Positions 56,256-64,000 of a stretch of DNA of 64,000 nt are shown one piece after another. The position numbers were made by a program, and so were the translations under genes. Source of the stretch: Phallus indusiatus (lineage: Eukaryota; Basidiomycota; Agaricomycetes; Phallales; Phallaceae); the NCBI GenBank assembly GCA_027605045.1, contig JAQFWX010000052.1, positions 124,001-188,000 on the forward strand, in the 5' to 3' direction. Under the pieces are notes generated by a model. It was not told the DNA's origin and made no database searches. It saw nothing but the letters and a program-made list of their open reading frames with translations. How positions within the stretch are numbered: the first letter of the stretch is position 1; every line of letters starts with the position of its first letter.

Positions 56256-56876
56256 ACAAAGGGATCCGTAGGCCTAGCTATCTAGAGAACCCGAAGCAAT
56301 GACATCACATGCATGGACGCACCAAATTTTCATCTTCATCTACTTCAACACAATGTCCAAGAAGGTCAAAGAACCGTGTCCTGAAACGCACCTTTGGTTT
56401 GAACATTTAATTGTCCGGGACGTGTTGGTCTGGATGGTAATTGTGGAAGTCATTAGAGACGGAAATATCACAAGATGTTGCTATGAAATATCAGTATAGC
56501 TTCTTGCCATCCGTCACGATTTATCTCAAAGCTATTCATCTTATGGTAAAGTGCTAAATATTTGAACACCTCAAACAAACATTTAACTTCGTAATCGGAA
56601 GTCAGTCAAGCGAACTTGTCATATCAGCAAGGTAATGTAGTTTGTCCGCCCGTCGGTGATGAAGATAAACTGACAAGTTTGTGAAAAGTGATTTTGTGAA
56701 TCGTGGGACGTCCATAGTCGTTGTCAGTGTTATCTCCAAGATTATAACCAACATCGAAGCCGCCTATACAACTGCTTATTATAACGTGTCATGGCACACG
56801 TTGAAGTTCAACCTTTACCGGCGAGCCGTGGAAGCTACAGACATAGACACTTCTTCAAAGTGATACTTTCCACGAT
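56256..56876. other. Spacer, partly duplicated at 62.65-62.95 kb
   Basis: 56275-56440 (AATGACATCACATGCATGGACG..., AAGGTCAAAGAACCG...) is repeated at 62.7-62.87 kb. It contains no clear gene. A plus-strand frame at 56299 is not conserved in the other copy. Confidence 0.5.
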
Positions 56877-57120
56877 TCATCGCTCCAGATTTTCTCTCAA
56901 CCTGCCATCGTCATTCTCATGATCTCTCATCTCCGCTACGATCGAATTACTTACGAACATGTGGTAAGGCTGTACACATGCGTGGATATCAAAGAAAGCG
57001 TCGGGAAACTGTGACTCGGTATCTTTTCCGTCGACGAAGTTGAACAAGGAAGTCGCAGGTCGCGGGACATGGCAATACAGGTTGTAAAAAAAAAAAAAAG
57101 TCAAACTCTTGATGCAAAAG
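56877..57120 (-). pseudogene. 3' fragment of a DUF6533-type gene
   Basis: The last exon alone: RPATSLFNFVDGKDTESQFP...FFDIHACVQPYHMFVSNSIVAE(MRDHEND), matching the end of copy 2 (HDSIVAEMGDHEND). No upstream exons are present, only a T-rich run. It precedes the duplicated small-gene segment, as the fragment at 61.5 kb does. Confidence 0.7.
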
Positions 57121-57326
57121 TATAAATACTTGGGAAAATATTTACGCTTTTTGGAGAATGTCGAAGGCACTGAATAGCCTATTGATCCAGTGTGAGGCTC
57201 CTTAGATGACAGAAGCGGAGTGTATTGGCATCAACCACTTATTTACTTAGAATAGCAAAAATTGCTGAAGTATCGTGAAGAAAAGCAAACAACCTTTAAA
57301 CTTGACGGCCGCGGTGATCAGACAAT

Positions 57327-57738
57327 AGGGGATTTCAGAGTAGGCCGTTTAAGTGCCGTTTTTCTGTCCGTTTCAAAATCAGTGAAACGGCTGTTGAAAC
57401 GGCCAAAAAGTTAAACGGCTCCAGAGGCGTTTAACTTTTTGAGTGAAACGGCAGTCGTTTCACTGTCCGTTTCACTTTCCGGCCACTATCGGTCAGGGCT
57501 TAATTTTTGATAATAATTTGTTTAAATATTTATCTAATGAATTATGTAAAAAAAATCCGAAGAGTCGAAGAGGAACACTGTGAAACGACGGACAAAACGA
57601 TTTTTACAAGAAACGGACAGTGGGGCGTTCAGAGTTGAAACGGGATAAGTGGTATTTCCGAAGTACTCCCGACGTACCAAAACGGACAGTGAAACGGACA
57701 GAAAAACGGCACTTAAACGGCCTACTCTGAAATCCCCT
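57327..57738. mobile_element. TIR MITE, 412 bp, 49-bp inverted repeats, TSD AAT
   Basis: Perfect 49-bp terminal inverted repeats (outer end AGGGGATTTCAGAGTAGGCC) are flanked by AAT (57324-57326 and 57739-57741). The interior is a series of GAAACGG/CCGTTTC motifs. The paralogous spacer at about 61.73 kb (GACAATGGTTGTAAACAAG) is the empty site. There is no coding capacity. A three-base duplication and GGGG ends suggest a PIF/Harbinger-like origin, although that family prefers TWA targets. Confidence 0.9.
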
Positions 57739-57950
57739 AATGGTTGGTAAACAAGGTCACTCGGACCGCTTTAAAGTCCGCACTGGTAGTCATCGATATC
57801 TTTCAATCATCACTTACTACTCACACTTTCATCTTGAACTCAAAAATTTCCTGGTGTCCGCAGTCTTATATGACAAAAAAAGAATTCAAAATGGTAATGA
57901 TACGTAAAAGTTTTATAATCTGATTTGTACAAAGGAATACCAGTGCTAGT

Positions 57951-58341
57951 TCAACTGTGGGTTTTTTTCGACTCGTCTAACAAACGAATCTGTTCCGCCA
58001 CTAGCTCTCCCGCCCACGACAAGGCACACTAAAGATTGTCAGTGAGAGATAAAAACAATTATGTTGCCAGGCATGCGTACCATCCTCAAGTTATATTCGC
58101 TCCACTCTCGGGCGATTTCATCTAGCTCTTCAGCTGTCAACTCCGGGAGAGGTGTATAGCCCTAGAAAGGGTGCAGTGGTCAAGGTGATGGAAAAAAACA
58201 ACAGTATTATATTTTGAGACGTACCCAACTGTCGTCCGGCTCTTCCTCCGGTTCAAAGTAGTTCTCGAGAAGCTCTCCGAAGGCTTCTCGGAATGCATTT
58301 TCCTGAGGTTGATTGTTTTGGGTGGTAGTTGAAGACGCCAT
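57951..58341 (-). CDS. YFEPEE small protein, copy 4 (3 exons, 90 aa)
   Basis: Exons are 58341-58225, 58161-58081 and 58028-57951; both introns are phase 0 with gtacgt/gtacgc donors. It starts MASSTTTQNNQPQE; the core is AFREAFGELLENYFEPEEEP(DDSW). Exon 2 is GYTPLPELTAEELDEIAREW and exon 3 CALSWAGELVAEQIRLLDES, ending KKTHS. This is the cleanest copy and serves as the family reference. It is acidic in exon 1, amphipathic in exons 2-3, and has no cysteine pairs or signal peptide. Its function is unknown. Confidence 0.87.
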
Positions 58342-58394
58342 TTGATTTGGAATGTAACACGTAGATTGGTTAATGATGCACTTGTTGATTGGGC

Positions 58395-58510
58395 CCCCCC
58401 TATATATACTGATTTCTTGCAATTGTCCATAATCATTGTCCTTGGACCAGGTAGGTTGTTGCACGGTCGGTCAACCATTACCGGACACGCAAACGCGGTG
58501 TGTTGTGGAC
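58395..58510 (-). promoter_or_regulatory. Promoter of small-gene copy 4
   Basis: A TATA-like TATATATA (58401-58408) sits about 60 bp from the ATG next to a run of C. The upstream blocks TTGTCCTTGGACCAGGT and TTACCGGACACGCAAACGCG are conserved with copies 3 and 5. Confidence 0.55.
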
Positions 58511-58846
58511 AGTGGGACCACATAGTTAAGGGTTATCATCTAATTTGTGTACTTCTAGTGATAGCTGGCGAATGGGTATTTCTCATTGGCTGAGCTGTTC
58601 TCCATGTTAAAGCACACCTTTGAATACATGACGTGTCATATCAACAAGGTAATGTAGCTTGTCCGGTGGTGAAAATAAACTGACGAGTTTGTGAAGTGTG
58701 ATTTCGTGAATCGTGAGATGCCTGGTTGTTGTCAGTGATTACCCCCAGGTTACACTATTGGAGTTCAACTTATACCGTATATAACGCACAGTTCCATGAT
58801 TGGTATTTACAGACATACACATCCCTTAAGTGAATCTCGCAATTTG

Positions 58847-60420
58847 TCATTCAGAATTCCCAGATTCTCCAAGTTTACCAATATCATTTTCATGATCTCC
58901 CATCTCTGCTACGATTGAATCGTGAACATGTTGCAAGGCTGTATGCAAGCCTTGCGTCGATATCAAGGAAAGCATTGGGAACCTCGGTATGTTTTCAATT
59001 TTAGCCTGGTTTCGTCGACGAAGTTGTAGAAGGAACTCGCAGCACATAACATCGAATGTTCTGAGAATCCCGGGGAAAAAAATCAAACTCTCAAAGTAAA
59101 AGATAAATATTTAAAAAAATAATCACGCTTCTTGGAGAATGTCGAGGCCGCTGAATAGCCAATAAACGACCTAGTGGCAGGATCCTTCAATGCTACAGTA
59201 AAAAGTCTACTTCAAAATGTTGACTTACCATATCATTGACAGTCGGCTAAACTTAATCATCAGCTCGTTTACCTTTAAAAAATGTCATTCTACTCACTGA
59301 TAGGATGATATTAGGGATAACATTTATAGCCGTAATGCAGACCACAAAGCTTAGGGGAAAATAATATACATGATCTAATTAAGACGAGTTTCCTTGAATC
59401 TCTAGATTATGTTTAACTCACCCAAATCTAAGTGTTTCTGACCGCAGATATTAGTGTATCAAGACTGCATACAGTGAAAGGAGCAAGAGAGCATACCTTG
59501 ACGAAAAATAAGAGTAGTGACAGCACTAATCTTGCGAACGCGGGTGTCTGACAACCTGACACTCAGATTTATTGTGCCCCAAAGCTCATACAAAATCAAC
59601 GCAAATCCAAGGATATTAATTGCTATGTAAATGATTTCACCCACAACCAAGACTACCAAGAAGTGTGAGTGTTAAAGATCGAGCGAGCTTGTACTTAATA
59701 ATACGCACTGCTGAAGAAACACATGATTCCCAAAAGTGTGCTGGTAAATTTACGGTTGACTCACTGTCTTTCCCTGAGCCCAAGAGTGGTACGTAAACAG
59801 CCGGGAGAATGTATGTACACTTCGGAGAAGTAAGCACATCTCCCATATAGTATATAAAATGACCGTTGCGAATTATTCACAGTGGCTTACCATAAGTAAA
59901 CAAAGATAAAGCACAAAGGTAAGCCAACCCGAAAACGATTGCAACGAATCGTCTGAAACGGGTCACTGAATATACTCGTGTGAATAATAAACCTAATTCA
60001 ATGATCTCGCGTTAATGTACAATGGTTGAGCAATCGAAAAAGTGGGACGTTTGTCTCGACCTTCCAGCCCAACGCACGATAGTGCCGATGATGCATTCCC
60101 TACATTCGCAAGAACATCACAGGCACGACTGTTCACAAAATTGTTCAACTATATGGGTACAGATATCAAACAAATTCACGGAGATATGATACGTTATAAT
60201 CCGAGAATCAAGAGCTCACCTGAAGTTGCTGTACGTCGATGACCGACAACGGCAAACCTGTGAACACTTGCATGATAGCGCGTAAAATGGAAAAGTAACG
60301 AAGCAGGAGGTAGAAAATAGAAGGAAGTGAAACTGTGCGTGGTTTCCAGATAAATTTGAGTTCGTCGTCGAAATTGAGAAGATAGTTGTACAACAAAAGT
60401 GCTGTTAAAAGCTTGAGTAT
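58847..60420 (-). CDS. DUF6533-type membrane protein, copy 2 (multi-exon, model incomplete)
   Basis: Recognisable exons on the minus strand: the DUF6533 core about 60408-60230 (LLLYNYLLNFDDELKFIWK, SIFYLLLRYFSILRAIMQVF); a small exon about 60130-60060 (ANVGNASSALSCVGLEG); about 60002-59893 (TRFRRFVAIVFGLAYLCALS, ends FTYG); about 59650-59500 (AINILGFALILYELWGTINL, ends TLIFRQ); and the last exon about 59086-58847 (CEFLLQLRRRNQAKIENIPR...SIVAEMGDHEND). Membrane segments alternate as in the family. Donors here are GT where copy 1 has GC. It is 19 kb from copy 1 in the same orientation. Confidence 0.68.
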
Positions 60421-60744
60421 TTGTGAAATATATCTATCGAGTTTGAGATTGGTCACTCACAGCATGTAAAATAGAAGCAAAAAAATTGGATGTGGCTGGA
60501 TAAACTATCACGAAATATATTTGAATCATGGATCATGGACGTACATTGAAGTGGAGGTCAGAGTGTACGACTCGAGTATGGTAGCTTCGGGAGTCAAAAA
60601 GCTACCCATCATTTTTGCTAGCAAGTAGCTATGGGACTTTAATTCAGATGGTCACGTATCGAGTGCTTTATATTATTAGTGTTTACAATTACACGCCCAG
60701 ATAGCGACTCGCTAGCTCGTGCTGGCATTTTGCCGCTTTGAAAA

Positions 60745-60830
60745 AGTCGCTTAATTTGAGTTTAGTGGGTATTGTAATTGAGTCCCACACTACCAGTGTA
60801 AACTGGTGTGCGTAAATGCATTCTCCTCTC
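60745..60830 (+). mobile_element. Partial or diverged SINE copy
   Basis: It reads GTTTAGTGGGTATTG...GAGTCCCACACTACC...GTGTGCGTAAATGCATT, the reverse complement of 22440-22516 in the SINE at 22.4 kb. An A-run about 100 bp later (60930-60940) may be its tail. The tRNA-like head is not recognisable. Confidence 0.6.
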
Positions 60831-60944
60831 GGAAGTTGATTAAATTATATAACGGTTTAAATTCCATATAATCACAATGCCGGCTACCGAGGTGTATTAG
60901 ATACATTGTCGATAACCATAAAGGCTCAACCAAAAAAAAAAGTC

Positions 60945-61429
60945 GTAACCAACATCAAAAAAGTTGCCTAATGCGTCCTCAGCGTATATTCAAGAAGAAT
61001 TATCTGCTGGAGTTCACAACCTCTACCTACATAACATGTAAATTAGTATTTATACACATTCGCGATTCGTCAATTACAAATTCCCAGTGTTGCGTGCGCG
61101 AATGGCAGGCTAAAGAGAGATTTGTCAGCGGTCGGTATATGCGGCGATCCGTATTTCTTTTGCCAATTTCTTAATTCCCCTTGTAACTTTCATTACATTT
61201 GCATTAAACTTTTCTGGCACATTTTCCAATCTCTTTAAATTGCATACTATTACACTATTTCATATTCCCGGAACTCTCCAAAATAATATATATGAAAATT
61301 CTTTTCTTAGCTTACAAAATATAACAACTACGTTTCCCTTCAAATTTTCCCTCTGAGCACACAATCACTGACTCCCTCTTCTTCCTGTTCGCTCCTGCGC
61401 GCACGTATCACCAGATTATGCGAGTCTGC
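60945..61429. other. Intergenic, no gene seen
   Basis: A/T-rich spacer with short frames only. Confidence 0.45.
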
Positions 61430-61640
61430 CATTATCGTTATCATGATCTCCCATCTCCGCTACGATTAAATTATGAACATGCTGTAAGGCTGTACATAAG
61501 CCTTGCGTAAATATCAAAGAAAGCTGAGTCCGAGGGAAACCACGACTCGGTATGTTTTCGATTCTATCCTGGTTCCGTCACGGTCGACGAAATTGAAGAA
61601 GAAAGCCGCAGGTCGCAGGTCATAAAAAATACAGGTTCTG
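61430..61640 (-). pseudogene. 3' fragment of a DUF6533-type gene
   Basis: The minus strand shows remnants RPAAFFFNFVDRDG... and a later frame IVAEMGDHDND, as in the fragment at 56.9-57.1 kb, with frame changes and stops. It marks the left side of the third duplicated segment. Confidence 0.65.
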
Positions 61641-61965
61641 GAAAAAAAAGTAGCACAAATTACCGAAGTATCATGAAGCAAAAATTTACCAGCAAAAACC
61701 TTGTAAACCTGACGGCCGCGGTGGCCCGACAATGGTTGTAAACAAGCTTCAAAGTCCGCATTGGCAGTTAGCGATATCTTTCAACCATCCAACCGTCAGT
61801 AACTAGTAACTACTCACATTTTCATTTTGAACTCAAAAATGACCTCGTGTTCACGATCTCATCTGGTAAAAAAGATTTATAATGGTGAGGATACACAAAA
61901 ACTTATAATCTGATTTGTACAAAGGAATATCGGTGAAGGTTGGAACGTTGAAATGAAACAGTTCG

Positions 61966-62359
61966 CTAATCGTGCTTTTTTTTCGCCTCGTCCAGCAAAC
62001 GAAGTTGTTCCGCGACTAACTCTCCCGCCCATGACAAGGCACACTAAAGATCGTCAATGATAATACCGGATAAATATGTTGCCAGACGTGCGTACCAGCC
62101 TTAAATTATATTCGCTCCAGTCACGAGCGATCTGATCTAGCTCTTCAGCTGTCAGTTCCGGGAGAGGTGTATAGCCCTGGAAAGGGTACAATGGTCAAGA
62201 CGGCGAAAAAAAAGTACTATAATTGAGACGTACCCAGCTGTCATCGGGCTCTTCCTCAGGTTCGAAATAGTTTTCAAGAAGTTCTGCAAAGGCTTCTTGG
62301 AATGGCTCTTTGGGCTGAGGTTGAGCCTTGTCAGTTACGGTGGCGGTAGACGAAGTCAT
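61966..62359 (-). CDS. YFEPEE small protein, copy 5 (3 exons, 94 aa)
   Basis: Exons are 62359-62234, 62176-62096 and 62043-61966, phase-0 introns with gtacgt/gtacgc donors. It starts MTSSTATVTDKAQPQPKE; the core is PFQEAFAELLENYFEPEEEP(DDSW). Exon 2 is GYTPLPELTAEELDQIARDW and exon 3 CALSWAGELVAEQLRLLDEA, ending KKKHD. It is intact. Against copies 3 and 4 most changes are in the N-terminal 20 residues while the core is kept, which argues for protein-level selection. Confidence 0.85.
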
Positions 62360-62414
62360 TTGAGATAGAAGTATAACACGTAGATTGTTTAATGATTCAC
62401 CTGTTGATTAGGGC

Positions 62415-62530
62415 CCCCCTATATATACTGATTCCTTGCAAAAGTCTGTAATAATTGTCCTTGGACCAGGTGAATTGTTGCACGGACGGTCAACCGTTAC
62501 CGGACACGCAAACGTGGCGAGTCGTGGACA
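62415..62530 (-). promoter_or_regulatory. Promoter of small-gene copy 5
   Basis: A TATA-like TATATATA (62420-62427) lies about 61 bp from the ATG. The upstream blocks TTGTCCTTGGACCAGGT and TTACCGGACACGCAAACG are shared with copies 3 and 4. Confidence 0.55.
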
Positions 62531-63670
62531 GTGGGACCACGTAGTCAGGGGTTGTCATCTAATCTGTGTATTTCCAGTGATAGCTGGCGGATGGGTATTT
62601 CTCATTAACCAGGCTGAGTTATTCCTCTCTTGCTCACTACGTCAAAGCATACCGAAGAGCGTCAGTGACAAAGGGATCTGTAGGCTTAGAGATCTAGAGA
62701 GGAAACAATGACATCACACGTATGGACGTACCCAATTTCATCCTCTCCCATTTTCGGTTCAACATATGTAATGCCCAAAAAGGTCAAAGAACCGCGTTCT
62801 GAAATGCACCTTTGGTTTAAATATTGATTTGTCCGGGACGTGTGTAATTGGCCTGGATGGTAGTTGCGAAAGTCCCCAGCATTTGCGCAGTACACCACAA
62901 CCAAAGCTGACACCCCAACACAAAAAAATGGTACTATATGCTCCAAAAGTCGTGAACTTGAATAGCTAGCGCGCCTTTAAATGATACATCGCATGTTGGT
63001 TATTACGCTCACGATCGCAGTGACCGGCATACGATGAGACAAGGCTTTACATATACACATATACATTAGGCACTGATTTTCAATCGAAACTGCCACCCAC
63101 TAAAAAATTAGATACATACCTTTATTAAGGAAGTCTATGAAACTCTGAGCATGATGACCAATTAGTCAGATATCAATGTGTATAGTACTGATGGCTTACG
63201 CATGAAAAAGTTCTCATCCAAATTAAGGAATCATAAATCTGATTTGGCTGTTATCTTTCTTAATATTCGTCGTAGCGATCAACTAGTTCATACGATAGAG
63301 TCGGATTAGACTGGTCATCGACTTGTGAGTTCGGACACTTCTGTGCGCCGTGTCGTTTGTCCTTTGGCTCGCGTTTACTTTTCCCCTCATTTCCGATTCC
63401 TTCTCATATAAGAAAAGGATCGTACTGTGATTCAGGCGCTCCGTTTCATCGAGGTAAGTCTCAGTAGGTCCAAAAGACCCAGAGGGATCGGTTGTGGCCA
63501 AGTAATCTCGCGCATATCGAAAAGTTAGGATTTTCACGATGAACGATGAATACCGACCGCTTGGCAAAAGGATATCAAACTTTCAATTTCTTGTTTCACA
63601 AAGACAAAACTGATAGCACTAGCTGAAAACAAAAAAGAAAACACACAGCAAAAATCAAAAAAAAAACAAT
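62531..63670. other. Intergenic; left part duplicated, rest empty
   Basis: 62531-62870 continues the segmental duplication (compare 56.1-56.45 kb). From 62950 to 63670 only short frames are seen. The 94-codon minus-strand frame at 63567-63283 has no recognised similarity and is not called a gene. Confidence 0.45.
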
Positions 63671-64000
63671 CTAAATAATTCCTTTACCATTGAACTCAAA
63701 CTGCAAACCATCATAAGCAGGCCGAATCCAAATCCTCGGTTCTCTAGGAATACCCTCCACAAGTTCTCTAACATCATCATCAGCCCACGACCAATCAAAA
63801 CTCTTCTTTGCTTCCCCACTAGCCCGTCGCCGTTCCTCCTCATTTTCATCCTCATCTTCGTCTTCATCTTCCCCAAAATACTCGCCCAATTTCTCCCATT
63901 CCTCATGCAACAACCGGTGCGTAAATCCAACCATGTACGTTCTTTCCGCTCCAACTCTCTGTGCGGCAGCTACAGCCTGCGCGATCCCAAAATGCGAGGT
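63671..64000 (-). CDS. Metallo-beta-lactamase-fold protein, C-terminal end (partial)
   Basis: The gene enters from the right edge. The visible 109 residues read SHFGIAQAVAAAQRVGAERT, YMVGFTHRLLHEEWEKLGEY, a Glu/Asp-rich insert (EDEDEDEDENEEERRR), and the end IRPAYDGLQFEFNGKGII. The SHF, GFTHR and PAYDGL order is that of the C-terminus of fungal metallo-beta-lactamase superfamily hydrolases (the HF and TH residues belong to the metal site region). The acidic insert is unusual in length. Nothing can be said of its start or substrate. Confidence 0.75.
   Translation of the reverse strand, partial: TSHFGIAQAVAAAQRVGAERTYMVGFTHRLLHEEWEKLGEYFGEDEDEDEDENEEERRRASGEAKKSFDWSWADDDVRELVEGIPREPRIWIRPAYDGLQFEFNGKGII

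Noticed and set aside
63283..63567. 94-codon minus-strand frame
   Set aside because: No recognised similarity and no supporting signals.

Overview
The window looks like nuclear DNA of a basidiomycete of the class Agaricomycetes. The genes carry many short introns (mostly 45-65 bp, GT...AG), and the families present are typical of that class: the large EF-hand protein family, DUF6533 membrane proteins, F-box/leucine-rich proteins, and Copia and TIR transposons. No prokaryotic gene organisation is visible. Exon structures given here were derived by hand from splice signals, reading-frame phase and comparison between paralogues inside the window.

Layout. 0-3.3 kb holds ordinary genes on the + strand: the 3' end of cytosolic/mitochondrial valyl-tRNA synthetase and a PPR-type protein. 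3.5-36.4 kb is a tandem array on the - strand of five large genes (A-E), plus a 5' fragment (D0). They share a fungal STAND-like helical N-terminus. A, B, D and E also have an EF-hand module, and all five end in an FHA (phosphothreonine-binding) domain joined by a proline-rich linker of very different length in each copy. A, D and E have intact reading frames over 18-20 exons. C is intact but has lost the EF-hand part. B carries a transposon in one small in-frame exon. Decayed copies of a second, very small gene (called here the YFEPEE family) lie divergently beside the 5' ends of the array units. The array is heavily invaded: two TIR elements, a hAT-like MITE, a SINE with a readable empty site, and LTR pieces.

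37-51 kb holds a flavin monooxygenase, a DUF6533 membrane-protein gene, a Copia gag remnant with a very short LTR, a frameshifted F-box gene and a complete eight-exon C2H2 zinc-finger gene. 52.7-62.4 kb is a second, right-hand expansion on the - strand in which the YFEPEE small gene is intact. Four copies lie here and a fifth at 43.3 kb, each with three exons and 86-118 residues. The copies at 55.5, 58.0 and 62.0 kb form segmental duplications with DUF6533 3' fragments and a shared promoter. The right edge holds the C-terminus of a metallo-beta-lactamase-fold protein.

How the parts may work together (inference): the EF-hand/FHA proteins would combine a calcium-responsive module with a phosphothreonine reader on a scaffold related to the N-termini of fungal NLR-like proteins. 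Their recurrent partner is a small acidic protein family. Tandem amplification, linker-length divergence, domain loss and repeated pseudogenisation resemble a fast-evolving recognition or conflict locus. This pair is the best candidate here for an undescribed system.
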